A stretch of DNA of 64,000 nt from Megaustenia siamemsis (GCA_032433765.1 JAVIAB010000047.1:19129011-19193010), one strand, 5' to 3'; shown: positions 9,150 through 21,279, counted from the stretch's first letter. Notes: generated by a model not told the origin, from the sequence alone. A program made the numbers and translations.

Positions 9150-11891
9150 CTATCTATCTATCTTTCGTTCGCCTGAAGCATTGTCTATATCTGCAATGTC
9201 GTTTCCTGTATAAATGTTACTGTCTTTTGTAATTCTTGCAGTGGCCCATATAGTTTTGTCTGTAGTGTTGTATCTATGGGCCAATGGATTTTCCTCAGTC
9301 TACTATATTCAGTGCAGTCTTGAAGTATGTGTTCAGCAGTCTGGGGCGCCTGTCCACATGTACAAGTAGTTGAGGTGCCGATCTTGAATTTTGTATACAT
9401 GTGACTATGGAGTCGATTGTGTCCTGTTCTGAGACGTATAATGATAACTTGTTCATATCTATTCATATTATAAAAGGCATCCTGATTTGGGGCTTGTGGT
9501 CCTCTGATTGATTTGATTATCTGTTTCTTATGATGGTATGTAACAGGTGTATCTAGTTGTGTGCCTGTTGAACCTTCCTTTGCCAACTGATCTGCTTTCT
9601 CATTTCCTGGTATTCCACAGTGAGATGGGATCCACTGCAGGGCAACCCTGTGGTGCTTGCAGAGTTCAGTCAATAAGGTCTGCAGATGTGGTAATTTTCT
9701 GGATTGTAGTGCCTGGAGTACTGATCTTGCATCTGTCAAAAACACTACAGGCTGCGGGCTAAGATTAATGTTCAGCAGTTTTTCTATTGCTAACTTTATT
9801 GCTTGTATTTCTGCATCATAATTGTGACAATATTTCCCTGTTGCTATTTTATTCATATCCCTAGTGTTATTTGGGTATTCTATATATGCACCTGCTCCCC
9901 CATTTTTTACTGCATTCTGTGCTGATCCATCTGTATACACACGAATCCATAGGTCTTGTGGGTATTCTTCATCCAGGAAACTGAGAGTTATTGTTTTTCG
10001 CTGTAGACTATTCTGTTCCTCTTTATCAACTATTCCTTTCACTTCTGTCCGTATTTGAACTGATAATCCAGATTCCTCTGTCCAGGGAGTCTGTTCTGGT
10101 ATGGGCAGTAGGGGGTTAACAGCTCTTGGCATGTCTGGTGTTTGTCTACTAATACGCTTGGCTTGGTGGATAAAACTGCTTCTCTTAAGTCGTCCCAATG
10201 CAAGATTTTGGAATCGGTCCTTCATTGGATGTCTCGGCATGCAAGCAAATTTTTCTGCCTGTATCAGCACCTTTGTGTCCCTCCGTTCTCTCAGTGCTGG
10301 TATCCTCCACAATTTCTCCATCTCTAATATTGGTGTTGATTTCATTGCTCCTGTGATGACCCTAAGTGCCTGGTTTTGTACTTTATCCAGTTCTTGAAGT
10401 GTGGTGTTTGATGCTGAACACCATGCAGATGATCCATATTCTAAATGTGGGCGTATACTCTGTTGGTAAACTTTACTGAGTATTTTCCCACTCGCACCCC
10501 ACGTAGTTCCACACAGCTTTCTTAGAATAGCCAATTTTCTCCTTGCTTTTTGGGTTGCCTTATTTATCTGCTGTTTCCAAGATAGTTTGTTATCAAATGT
10601 AACTCCGAGATACGTAGCCTGTATGTCTTCTTTCACAGGCTCATTGTTTATATAGATGGCTCCTGCTTTTTGTTTTGGGGAAAGAGTGAAAAGTGTAGTA
10701 CTGCATTTGTCTGTATTGATGCTGATACACCATCTATTTGTCCATGAATTCAGTGCATTCATAGCTCTTTGTAACAATTTGGAGGCCACTGTTGCATACT
10801 CCTCTGTGCACCACATTACCAAGTCATCTGCATACATTGCCACTTTGATACCATGTGGTAGTTCAGTAACTAGGTCATTGATGTAGATCAGAAAAAGTGT
10901 TGGAGATAGTACCCCTCCCTGTGGAACGCCCTGGCGCAGTAAGACCTTCTTACTCTTAAGACCATCCAGTTGCACTCTGGCTCTCCTGTTATGCAGGTAT
11001 GCTTTGACCCATTTGTACATCCTGCCATTTACTCCATAATTTCTCAGTTTCTTCAAAAGCCCTTCCTTCCATACCTTATCAAATGCTTTCTTTAGGTCTA
11101 TCCATGCTGCTAGTACCAGTTTCTTTTCTTGAAACGCATCCTCAATTTCCTGGGAAAGATAGGTTGCCTGATCTTCGGTAGAGTAACACTGTCTAAAGCC
11201 TGCTTGTTGTGGGACAAGGAGATTTTCACTTTCCAGGTACCACTGCAGTCTGAGATTGATTATACGTTCCATTGTTTTACACAAACAGCTTGTAAGGCTG
11301 ATTGGTCTATAGCTGGATGTCATTGAACCATCTTTTCCTGGCTTTAGTAATGGTATCATAATTGCTTCTCTCCATGCCTGTGGCACTTTACCTGTGATCC
11401 AGCAAATGTTGTAGATCTGCAGTAGTTTTGCTTTAGCTGCAGTTCCCAAGTTCTTAATCATTTCATTAGACACTCCATCACTACCTGGTGACTTTTTCAT
11501 TTTTAATTTGGATATTGCCAGCTCTAGCTCTCTTTGTGTAATGGGTATTTCCATGACTTCATGTGCAGTCTCTTCTTGTCTTGCATTTTGTTGTTTTAGA
11601 CGGGTCTCTTGACGTTTCTCTAGGCTAATTTCAATATTGTTGTCATTTGCAAAGGAGTCTGCAAAGTGATTTGCTGCATGTTTACCTGTTAGAATGTTTC
11701 CATCCTTCTTCAGTGTAATTTTTGTGTTCCCTTCTGTACCCTCATCATTCAGCTGTTTTACAAGCTTCCACACTTTTCTTGTGTCTCGTTCTAGATTCAT
11801 GTACTCTGTTTTCTCTTTCCAACTTCTCCGTCTGGCTTGTAGTTTAGCCCATTGAAATTTGGCTTTAGCATGCTGATAGTTATTGTGGTGT
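9150..11891 (-). mobile_element. 5'-truncated LINE with RNase H domain, young insertion
   Basis: The 3' end is a (GATA)n-like tail (TCTATCTATCTATC on the plus strand), seen again in the second copy at 63531. The 5' end is cut at 11891 in the middle of ORF2. Both ends meet the 1.45-kb direct repeat with no spare bases. The open ORF and near-identical flanks argue for a recent insertion. Confidence 0.93.
9185..11891 (-). CDS. LINE ORF2: reverse transcriptase and RNase H
   Basis: The frame is open from the truncated 5' end at 11891 (about 30 codons before the first internal ATG at 11800) to the stop at 9185. Numbered from that ATG: an RT domain at about 85-410, with SYRPISLTS (163-171), Asp235 in WIDLKKAFD, RQGVPQGGVLSP (289-300) and MYADD (322-326); then an RNase H domain at about 617-745 with Asp624 (YTDGS), Glu664 (YDAE), Asp690 (LTDA) and Asp737 (GNEKADQLA), so all four acidic residues are present. 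A Cys/His cluster (CTCG..EHILQDC) lies near the C-terminus. The product would prime reverse transcription at a genomic nick. ORF1 and the endonuclease are lost by truncation. RNase H points to the I/Nimb/Jockey-related superfamily; the exact clade is not settled. Confidence 0.95.
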
Positions 11892-13342
11892 TTACTGGCC
11901 AGATTTTGCGATTTAATGTCAGCCTTTTAACAGAGAACATCAGCATGTGCCAGAGATTGGACGGAAGAACCGAGTCGGTAGATAACTTCAACAATCTTGG
12001 CAGATCACTTTCTTGCTATCAGAACTGATATCTGCGGTCAACAATTGTATCCACAAAAATCATTTTTGGCCACGTAATGAGGAAAAGGAAACAGCTGAAA
12101 TAGATTGTGACAACTGTAAAAACTGAAGGATGAAGAAGGGCGAAGGAAAAAAAAAAGAAACACATATTAGGTAGCTTAAGAAAATAATCTTTTTTTTTTT
12201 TTAAAATAAAATAATGTGCAGATTTTATATATAACTATAGAGATAAAATGTTGTGCAATGGTACCTTTGATTATTTTGGTTATGGAAGGCCCCGGTATCA
12301 CTGCAAACAAATTAAAACCCATAATTGCTCAACCGCCCGTGCCTGCGTAATTATCTGAATTAATATCTCATTTCCCAAACAAAGAAAGGTAACCGTAGTC
12401 CCCATCGTAGCAGTCTCAGCACACACCAAAAGACATAAGGCGAAACCGTGCAGAAAGTGAACACAGCCAACTGTTCCCTGTCATACGATATCATCATTCA
12501 CCGTAAACAATTGGAATATCGAAACATGATCAAAACGGATGAGACACACAGCTCACGGTGTCCACAGAGCACTAAACTCAGTAGCTCCTGCAACAAGCAG
12601 GTACCTTTACAAGCAGGCACAACAAATGATGATGATGAAAGAAGAGAATAGCCGTAGATACAAAACTGAAAGTATATTGTACCGGTATCCTATTGTATGC
12701 CTGAGAGATGCGGACAGTAAATATAGAATCATGACTTTTTGCAGACGAAGCAGCCCGGAACGCGTTCTAGTAAACGTATATGACTTAAACGTTCACTGAG
12801 CGCCAAGATTCATTTATTTGTTATATTATATTATACATACATATATACATGATGATAGTCTTAATCGCTAAGAGTGAAAATGAGTTATAAGAAATGTTAG
12901 ACATTATAGTGAAGGAAAGGAAACATAAGGTTATGGTTATGGTTAGTGGAAGACTCCGGTATCACTTCAAACGAATTAAAATCCATAATTGCTCAATCGC
13001 TCGTGTCAGTGGAATCATCCGAATTAAAACTCATCTCATTGAAGAATCCAAACTAAGAAAGGCAACTGCAGTCCCTATAATAGCAGCTACTGCACACACC
13101 AAAAGACATAAGGCCAAGCGGGACAAAAAGTGAACACAGCTGAACTATCTGTCCTTCGTATACGATATCATCTTTGATCGTAAGCAATCAAAATATCGAA
13201 ACGCGATCCGGATGAAAAACACAGCTCAATGTGTGCACAGAGCAGAAACTCAATAGCTCCGGACTTGGAATATGAGAAAACTGCAACAAGGAACACTTTT
13301 CAGACAGAGCCTCAGTGGTTCTTGCCGCCTTTTCGCCATATT
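11892..13342. repeat. 1451-bp direct repeat, right copy (LINE target-site duplication)
   Basis: The same content as 7698-9149, one T shorter. It begins TTACTGGCC directly after the LINE's truncated 5' end. It ends GCCATATT and runs on without a break into GACCGG, the natural 3' continuation of repeat F seen also at 56497. Confidence 0.95.
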
Positions 13343-13363
13343 GACCGGTGATATAAAATAAAA

Positions 13364-14100
13364 GACTCAGCCTTAAGAGTTCTCCCCTCAAAAAAAAAAA
13401 AAAGTAAAGGTAGCAACAATGAAAAAGACATCACCACAATGCACAATAAAGAAAAGTGAAACAATAATAAAACAGGTAAATGAATCTAATTATATGGGAA
13501 CAATGTTAACCTCAGATGGTAGATGTACAACAGAGGTGAGATGCAGAATAGCTCAGGCAAAAGTAGCTTTCCAAAAAATGAGGAAGATACTGTGAAATCC
13601 ATTTTTAACAATAGAACCAAGAAAAAGCGTGCTTAAATGTTTATGTAGAGCCAGTCTTAACGTATGGATGTGAATCATGGACAATAGGACAACAGATACG
13701 AAAATCACTGGAGGCTGCAGAAATGTGGTTCCATAAAAGAATGTTGAGAGTACCAAGGACAGCAAAGAAGAGGCATGAAAACGTTCTGAAAGAGGCCAAA
13801 GTAAAAAAAAGAGAGAGAGAGAGAGAGAGTGAGAGAGAGAGAGCTAATTTCAAATATTAGGAAGAAACGATCATCATTCTTTAGCCATATAATGAGAAGG
13901 GATTAGCTGAAACATATAGTAAAAACTGTAAAAAACAACACCTGAGGGACAATGATATAGAGGGAAGCAAAGAGAAGAGATACAAGACAGCTTAAAAGAA
14001 TGGCTTGGCAGAGGGTGAACAACAGAAATGATAGATTACTGTCGAGATCGAAAGCTGTGGAGAGGCATGGATCACCTAATTCAGCAGGCGTGGCACCTGA
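13364..14100 (+). mobile_element. RTE-like LINE fragment (family A)
   Basis: Continues the LINE A sequence interrupted by repeat F. Broken frames give LTSDGRCTTEVRCR, SLNVWM-like remains of the C(Y)VEPVLTYGCESW block, and end ...WHLMI before an (AT)n tract at 14102-14163. An (AG)n stretch at 13810-13842 is inside. Confidence 0.8.
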
Positions 14101-14101
<1 letters not shown>

Positions 14102-14163
<62 letters not shown>

Positions 14164-14165
14164 TA
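14102..14165. repeat. (AT)n microsatellite
   Basis: About 30 AT units at the point where the LINE A (GAT)n tail would be, so probably grown from the element tail. Confidence 0.97.
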
Positions 14166-14204
14166 TATATGCTTTTTAAAATTAGTTATCTGCGGGTCAT
14201 AATC

Positions 14205-14455
14205 ATTGTACTCCGAACATGTCCATAGGTGCTCAGGTGCCTAGCAAGTCTCGCAGTGTGCAGCGACTGACGACTCCAGTTCTGTGTTGGTTGATAAGTC
14301 TTGTTATAAGCCCACTAAATTTCTCGTTTCTGACTGTGCCCATCATAACTCTCATCTCTTTCATTACAAGGAGTGACGTGGACTCATGGTTGTTGAAGTC
14401 CTGTGCCATTCCCACATCTCGGAGAGCATTGATTATGTCCACCCTTTTAAAAATA
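14205..14455 (-). pseudogene. retroelement-derived coding remnant
   Basis: The minus strand encodes DIINALRDVGMAQDFNNHES, RLINQHRTGVVSRCTLRDLL. Related sequence is at 30165-30700 and 5440-5700. Function unknown. Confidence 0.5.
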
Positions 14456-14456
14456 T

Positions 14457-14720
14457 GAGCCACGATAGCTCAGTGGTTAGTGACCTGGACTACAAAGGAC
14501 AAGGGGTAGGGTTCGATCCCAACCGACGGCTTCCAGGTTCACCCAGCCTTAAATGGGTACCGGATTTTTTTTAGGAAAGTAAAGCGGCACGGGCGTAATA
14601 CCGACCACATTACCCCAAAAATCATGTACTGAAGGTCTGTAAAATTTATGGTCACTAACACCATATTCCCTATACGCCACTTGGCGTGACAGGGGCTCTT
14701 TACTTTTTTTTTTTTTACTT
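14457..14720 (+). mobile_element. tRNA-derived SINE (family A)
   Basis: A-box TAGCTCAGTGGTTAG at 14466, B-box GGTTCGATCC about 45 bases on, then a shared body (GTACCGGATTTTTT, AAAGCGGCACGGGCGTAATA, ACTTGGCGTGACAGGGG) and a T-rich end. Seven copies lie in the window. Confidence 0.9.
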
Positions 14721-14724
14721 TAAA

Positions 14725-15292
14725 AGATATAATCATTTAACGAATGCAAGAATAAATGAGCTTTAGAAGCATGTCATAAAAAGATTTATGTTGCTTATTT
14801 GAATATGATGGTAAAGTTCACATAAACTTTTTTTTTTTTTAAAGAAAAAACCACAGTACAGCGTATATACATAAATGTAAGCAATTTCCACAAGAACTGT
14901 CTCTGCGCGAGCTACAGAGAATAACTATCTTTACGTCACATAGTACCATTGCTGGTGTATGACGGGGGGCAACGTTAGAACCAGAGGGATAAAGGCCGCT
15001 TGGTCAAGCAGTCGCCACGACGTGTGAGACTCATGATTTTTATTTCACCCCCGATATAAAAAAATCCTTTCTGTCAACCGCGGGCTTTATAGTTTTATTA
15101 AAACGATGATACTGTGGATTAACCCTAAAGTTCTACCGCATGAGTAATGAGGCATCATTAAGTAGCTGACCAATGATAAGCTTAGTAAGGCCTTGCGACT
15201 TTTGGGTGGACAGAAAAGCTCAGTGTGTCACAGAGAAGGATTTATCGGCGTTCAATATTATGAACCAATCAGCAAGCAGATGTTGTCTCCGT
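14725..15292. other. non-coding stretch, nothing recognised
   Basis: AT-rich, with a T-run at 14830. No coding or repeat family was recognised. Confidence 0.35.
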
Positions 15293-15294
15293 AG

Positions 15295-15385
15295 TCTTAA
15301 CATCATCAAGTGCCGGGCCTGCTAGCGTAGGTGATCATGTCTATTCACAACCTTCGATCTCGACAGTTATTTTCTGTTGTTGTGG
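15295..15385 (-). mobile_element. LINE A 3' end
   Basis: Reverse complement of the standard family A end (ATCGAAAGTTGTGGAGAGAC, CTACGCCAGCAGGCCCGG, CTTGATGATG) with a few changes. It lies directly outside the left TIR of the next element. Confidence 0.75.
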
Positions 15386-15392
15386 CGTTTCT

Positions 15393-16798
15393 TGATTGTA
15401 CAAAGAAGTTATGACGGTGGTTTTCTGTTGCCTTCCGTCGGTTTGTTTACGGTTGGCTCCGATAGACTTTGACTAAAAAGTCTCACCCACAAGCCAGTGG
15501 GGTTGTTTTACTTCGGGGTACCCTCCCTTAGCATTTTACTCTCCCGAGCTTACCTGCAAGGCAGCAGGGCAGCCACAAGTTGTACTGTTTACTGCATACA
15601 GTAGCGGGTAAAATTACCCGACCTGACATCTATAATCATATCAACAAAGTTAAATCGGTCGAGAAAAAATATAAAACAGGCTGCTAGAAAAACTGAAACT
15701 GTTGGCACTTATATGTTCAACTATGGAGATATGTCCAACATACAGCACGGGAATCTTTATCAGAACTGAAAATTGCAATCGTGTTGACTTCTATGATCGC
15801 AAGGGACGGACCATAGAGTATTGCATGCCGAGAGGTCGCCATTTTGGCTAGTGTCACATACTCAACCGTGTGAAAGAAATTCTAAAGCCAGCGATTTGTC
15901 AGGCACGTCCAGGATTGTACACGGCTGAGGTGTGTCTCTTCCAGGAGAACTCGATGCCCCGTACCGCTAGAGCAACAGCGTCGACTATAGAAAAGCTGGG
16001 GTTTGAGTTCAACCCTCATCTATCCCTCCCTACTCAACCAACCTCGCGCCATCGGATTTCTGCGTCATCGGTCTACAGAAAGATGTGTCAAGTGATCAAC
16101 GGTCACTTTCGGTTGGCCTTACAGGAGCATATGCGCATCCGTTCTAAAGAATTCTTTTCGCACGGTTTTTAAGAGTTTTTATCAAGCGCTGACGTAAGTA
16201 TATTGAAATAGAGGAGACTATGTTGAACATGTTATTTGAATTCTTGCAATAAAATACCACGTAAACAAAAAAAGAAATGGAATTTTCCATTGAAGATGCA
16301 TTATAATTATATCAACTTTAGTTGCTTAGTATAACAGCAGCATTTATTTTATGTGAAGAGTATTTGTAATGTCATCTTCAACAGACGCAGTCATTAGTAT
16401 CTGGACCGTGACCAATCCGGCATGTTAATGTATCATTACCAACAATGAGGTCCAGCAGAGAATTAGAAAAGTGATTCTGCAGAACGATGTCTTTTTTACC
16501 ACCATTAAGAAAATATGGATTAGATGGTACTATACCAGGTTATTATTATACCAACTCTTATTTGTCAGGTCGGGTAATTTTACCCGCTACTGTATGCAGT
16601 AAACAGTACAACTTGTGGCTGCCCTGCTGCCTTGTAGGTAAGCTCGGGAGAGTAAAAGGCTAAGGGAGGGTACCCCGAAGTAAAACAACTCCACTACCTT
16701 GTGGGTGAGACTTTTTAGTCAAAGGCTAGCGGAGCCAACCGTAAACAAACCGACGGAAGGCAACAGAAAACCACCGTCGTAACTTCTTTATACAATCA
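15393..16798. mobile_element. DNA transposon with 236-bp terminal inverted repeats
   Basis: The arms at 15393-15628 and 16563-16798 are inverted copies with only scattered mismatches; each starts TGATTGTA.AAAGAAGTTA and ends CGGGTAAAATTACCCGACC. A mariner-like transposase relic lies between them. No clear TSD was found. The superfamily of the long-TIR element is uncertain; the mariner relic may be nested cargo. Confidence 0.85.
15735..16310 (+). pseudogene. mariner-like transposase relic
   Basis: Broken frames give FYDRKGRTIEYCMPRG, KEILKPAICQARPGLYTAEV, then RTARATASTIEKLGFEFNPH and SKEFFSHGF. These match the middle and end of mariner (SETMAR-type) transposases. The usual HDNARPH catalytic Asp is replaced (QENSMPR), and frameshifts follow, so it is inactive. 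Confidence 0.75.
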
Positions 16799-17460
16799 TG
16801 AATTGTCACAACAATAAAAATCATTGCAAAATAAAGACAAGTGGAACAATATTAAAACAGGTAAATGAATTTAAATATTTGGGACCTTTGTTAACCTCAG
16901 ACGGAAGATGTACAAAAGAGGTGAGATGCAGAATGGCTCAGGCAAGAGCACAATTCCAAAAAATGAGGAAGATACTATACAATCCATTTTTCACAATAGA
17001 AACTAGAAAAAAATTCTTAAATGTTACGTATAGCCAGTCTTAACATATGGATGCGAATCATGAACAATAGGACAACAGACAAGAAGATCACTGGAGTCTG
17101 TAGAAATGTGGTTTTATATAGTAGAAGAATGTTGAAAGTACCATGGACAGGTAAGAAGAGCAATACAGATGTTCTGAGAGAGGTCAAAGCAAAAAGATAG
17201 CTAATTTCCAATATTAGGAAGAAACTATCATCATTTTTGGCCATGTAATGAGAAGAGAACAACTGGAATATATTGTAACAACTGGAAAGATTGAGGGACG
17301 AAGAGATGGAGGGAAGCAAAGAGAAAAAATAACAGGCAGCTTTAGAGAATGGCTTGGCAGATGGTCAACAACAGAAATGATAAATAGCTGCCGAGATTGA
17401 AAGTTGTGGAGAGACATGATCACCTACGCCAGCAGGCCCGGTACTTGATGATGATGGTGA
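16799..17460 (+). mobile_element. RTE-like LINE fragment (family A)
   Basis: Encodes with breaks TILKQVNEFKYLGPLLTSDG, RMAQARAQFQKMRKIL, and the tail to CTACGCCAGCAGGCCCGG followed by (GAT)n. It starts exactly where the right TIR ends. Confidence 0.85.
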
Positions 17461-17639
17461 TACCAGGTAACGCGCTTGACAGATTTGACTAAAGAATCAT
17501 GTAAGGTGGGAGGGACAATGAGCAATAAATAGGCTAAAACCATCGTGGGACACACATTGCAGAGCAAGTTGGAAGCAAGTGCTGGAAATAATGGAAACAT
17601 ACGATCCGATCAATTAGCTACCACGACATCTATCTATCT

Positions 17640-17950
17640 ATTGACCTTTCGACCGTAGCCGGCCCATAGGGCATAGGCCCAGATACTATTTCTCTTTTTA
17701 TAATTTTTTTTTCTATCTAGCAGTCTCAATCCTTGCAAAGATCTTTTATCAAATCTCGTCATTTGTGTCTGTTCTGTGCAAGCAACTCGATCTCATTGAG
17801 GGAGCCGATTCCTGCTGCTTTTGCGACTCTGATCATCAATGTTCCTCTCAGTGTCTCTCTGAGTCGGCCTCTTTTTCTCTTACCTGTTGTTTCCCACACG
17901 AGGGTTTGCTTTGTTTTTCGGTTATTATCTCTACCATGACACACACACCT
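17640..17950 (-). mobile_element. LINE 3' fragment with GATA-type tail
   Basis: The minus strand encodes TTGKRKRGRLRETLRGTLM, AAGIGSLNEIELLAQNRHK, a typical LINE ORF2 C-terminus, and ends in (GATA)n at 17630-17642. Confidence 0.65.
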
Positions 17951-18365
17951 CCATTATTTGGACCGTCCAATGAGACTCCTGAGTCACAATAACTGCCTAG
18001 CAGTAACCAACACCGATGAGTCACCGTGGAAGAGGGACCAAGCAATACCTACTTCATGTGTGTAACATCGAAACTGAATGTCGACATCAAACATGGCTCT
18101 GCGACACGGATATAAAACATAAACAGCGGGCACAGTATGAAGACACTGAGAGGACTTGCGAACTTAGTCCCGGCAACAAGGGAAAAGTACCAAACCATGA
18201 CCAAAGCTTCTCGATCGCGGAGAGAGAGGGAGAGAGAGAAAGTGATGCTGAGGGAAGTAAATGAAGACAGAAAGAACTAGAGTGGGAGATAAAATCAGGG
18301 AACGTACCTATCTCAGCTTGAACTAATCATTGGTATCAGCAAGAGTTATTGCGAATGTAGTAATA
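17951..18365. other. non-coding stretch
   Basis: No family recognised. It contains a short GA-rich run at 18219-18242. Confidence 0.35.
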
Positions 18366-18369
18366 CAGT

Positions 18370-18585
18370 TTAGTATAATAATATAATATATTGTCACAAC
18401 TGGGAAAATTAAGGGACGAAGAGATGGAGGGAAGCAAAGAGAAAAGATATCATACAGTTTAAGAGAGGGGCTCGGCAGAAGGTAAACATCAGAAATGATA
18501 AATAACTGTCGAGATCGAAAGTTGTGGGAGACATGATCACCTACGCCAGCAGGCAAAGTACTTGATTATGACGATGATAATAATA
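18370..18585 (+). mobile_element. LINE A 3' end
   Basis: Shares ATATTGTCACAACTGG, GAGATGGAGGGAAGCAAAGA, TAAATAACTGTCGAGATCG and CTACGCCAGCAGGC with family A, ending in degenerate (GAT)n. Confidence 0.85.
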
Positions 18586-18739
18586 GAAATACTAATGTTG
18601 TAACAGCAGTAATATAGTAGACGCTGTAATAACAGTTATACAAATCAATAGTTACAGCTTTATCTAGAGATAGAAACGGATTTTATGCAACTCACCGTTT
18701 TCAAATCAATTTTAATACAGTCAGTCCCGACACAAAGAG

Positions 18740-19135
18740 GTGAATTCTGAACAACCGAACAGACGAACATCTTTGGATGCTACAGAAGTGTGGTTTTGTA
18801 GAAAATGTTTAGAATACCAAGAACAAGTAAAACAGTAGTGAGGATGTTCTACAAGAGCTCAAGGTAGAAGGACATTTATAATAAATATTGGGAGGAATAA
18901 TTTATTATGTTTAGATGAAGTAATGTGTAGGAAACTGCAGAGACATAGCATCAGTCATGTAAAAAATAAATCTTTGAGTAGGGATAAAAAAAACACAACA
19001 GAGAGAATGATACCGGACAGTTTAAGAGGATGTGACTGTAGGAAGTCAAGTGAGTCAGCCTTACTCAGAAAGTGGTTGAGAAATATAATCACAAAAGCCA
19101 ACAGACACGATACACTATCATGGTGATGATTTAAA
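18740..19135 (+). mobile_element. old RTE-like LINE fragment
   Basis: Diverged from families A and B: ACAGAAGTGTGGTTTTGTAG, AAGAACAAGTAAAACAG and a late tail with GGTTGAGAAATATAATCAC..CATGGTGATGAT. Confidence 0.6.
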
Positions 19136-19139
19136 TTTA

Positions 19140-19800
19140 TAGTAGCAACGCTACCGCCGGAAGAGATAATGAAAACAATGACTTCAATGAGAAACGAACC
19201 TACAAACAACCGTTGTAAGAAATTCACCATCATTCCTATGTAAACAAATCCTCTGCTCTTACAACGTGGAACCAGAGAGAGAAAAATTCAACTCACCTGA
19301 TATCCACTAATTCACATAATCCTTGTATCCACACAACCACATGTGGGGGACTAACAAAACCAGCATTACACCCCCTAGGCTAATAAATCTCTTGTCGCCT
19401 CGCCATCCCAGTTGCATAAAACTGTCTGACCTACATTTCTGATGTTGCAACACAAGAATGAGCTCTCGAAAACTGGTGTACAAACCCGTTATCAGACTTC
19501 GGCGTGCTCGTATTTTGGCCCAGTTCTTGTCTTTAACACGGTATTGATTTGAGCTGTCGTTAAGATTTAACTTGTATATACTAAGACTTATAAGCAGGTC
19601 AGATTTGTGTCTGCAGTCTTTGTTTTATAGGCACAAACGCGGCCATATTCTTTTTTCTTTTAGCCAAACAGCCCCCAAATATATGTATAATCTATATATT
19701 TTTGTAATTATGTATCCTAACAAGCAAGAAAATGAAAAAAAAATTGTTCTATGAAATAAATTAAAATTGTAAATTAAAAAAAAAATTATTATCTAAATTA
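19140..19800. other. non-coding stretch, nothing recognised
   Basis: AT-rich, without gene or clear repeat signal on either strand. Confidence 0.35.
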
Positions 19801-19807
19801 ATTACTT

Positions 19808-20285
19808 AATGCAATCCATTTTTGACAATAGAAACAGGAAAAAGAGTTCTTAAATGTTATGTAGAGCCAGTCTTAACATATGGATGTGAATCATGGACAA
19901 TAGGACAACAGACAAGAAAATCACTGGAGTCTGTAGAAATGTGGTTTTACAGTAGAATGTTGAGAATACTATGGACAGCTAAGAAGAGTAATGAACACAT
20001 TATGAAAGAGGTCAATGCAAAAAGAGAGCTAATTTCCAATATTAGGAAGAAACAATCATAATTTTTTGGCCATGTAATGAGAAGAGAACAATTGGAATAT
20101 ATTGTAACAACTGGAAAAATTGAGGGACGAAGAGATTGAGGGAAGCAAAGAGAGAAAATACCAGACAGCTTCAGAGCATGACTTGGCAGAAGGTCAACAA
20201 CAGAAATGATAAAGAACTGTCGAGATCGAAAGTTGTGGAAAGACATGATCACCTACGCCTGTAGGCCCGTTACTTGACGATGATG
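19808..20285 (+). mobile_element. RTE-like LINE fragment (family A)
   Basis: Open for 80 codons: RVLKCYVEPVLTYGCESWTI, KSLESVEMWFYSRMLRILW, KRELISNIRKKQS. After a frameshift it continues to the standard 3' end and GATGATG. Confidence 0.9.
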
Positions 20286-20299
20286 AATTACTAAATAAT

Positions 20300-20720
20300 C
20301 ATCATTATAACGTGCCGTAACGATTGGCGTAGGCGATTTCACAAATCTGCTTAAATTTATGTCATATCAAATCTGTTATTGATTATTAACTCTGCCACGA
20401 ACCACACTAAAATATCTAGTATCGTCTCCCTTTGTAGTCCGCGACCTCTTGTTTCCTGCATTTTGCTCAATTCCAATTTTCCTCTTCTTATGAAGTACCC
20501 AAAACTGTCGATTGTTTCTTTCTGATGTTTTTAGAAGCACTTATTCTTTTGGTTTCTTTGAGAATGTCCTCGTTGGTCTTTACCGATATTATAATAACCT
20601 GTTTCTTTCCACTAGAAAAGAAAGTTTATTTGAACTCTATCACCATGTCCTATGTGTCGATAGAAATGAAAACAATCCTAGTTTTCAAATATTTCTATAA
20701 ATGTTCAACTCGGTGCCGTT
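20300..20720 (-). mobile_element. RTE-like LINE fragment (family B)
   Basis: Reverse of the family B end (GATTGGCGTAGGCGATTTCA, TCTCCCTTTGTAGTCCGCGA, CTTTGAGAATGTCCTCGTTG). Same family as 32895-33320. Confidence 0.7.
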
Positions 20721-21275
20721 AAAATCCCAAACATTTTCGAAAGCGAGTTCTCAACCGTTGAGGTTGATAAAGCTATAATTATTATAAGGAAAATGTAATT
20801 GTTAAATACATTTCGTTGTGAAATAACATTAATGACTACAATAACATGACGAGGTCAACAAAAAAGATCAAATGTCAGGGTCGGTCGGCTTCTATGTTCA
20901 CTCAGTCACAAACTAGTACCAGAGATGGATTTCTGAGAGAGAAAAATTGTTCGTTAGGATGATCACCACCACACATTACAGGTGCTCCGATATCTCCTCG
21001 AGAATCTCGAGACGAATACGAAGAGAATCATAGCCCACGTGCACGAACTCCATAGCACGAACTGGGTTCCACGGTGGAGGTAGGTTTTTTTCTGAGAGTT
21101 TTTGCCTGGCATGATGGTAAATTGATGCCTACTCTTTTCAGTTTTTAACTGCCAACGGTTCTTTAACGTGCGCGAGTGTACAGGGGCCTCCAATTTATTT
21201 CTGTTATCCGAGAGCCATCGGATCTCACTACCCAAGAGATCAGGGGAAAGGTTAATGTTATAAAAACGGATTCAT
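20721..21275. other. non-coding stretch
   Basis: No gene seen. 20965-21240 looks like a decayed dispersed repeat (GCGCGAGTGTACAGGGGCC) but has no second copy in this window. Confidence 0.3.
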
Positions 21276-21279
21276 TTTT

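Noticed and set aside
9547..11326. Several plus-strand frames of 60-100 codons
   Set aside because: Antisense shadows of the LINE ORF2.
7698..13342. Treating the 1.45-kb repeats as LTRs of a retrotransposon
   Set aside because: They contain old LINE A and repeat F pieces that continue naturally outside the right copy, and the enclosed ORF is a non-LTR RT with RNase H and a microsatellite tail.
14457..14540. tRNA gene candidate from A-box and B-box
   Set aside because: No cloverleaf fits, and the same sequence with a fixed 250-bp body occurs seven times, so it is a SINE.
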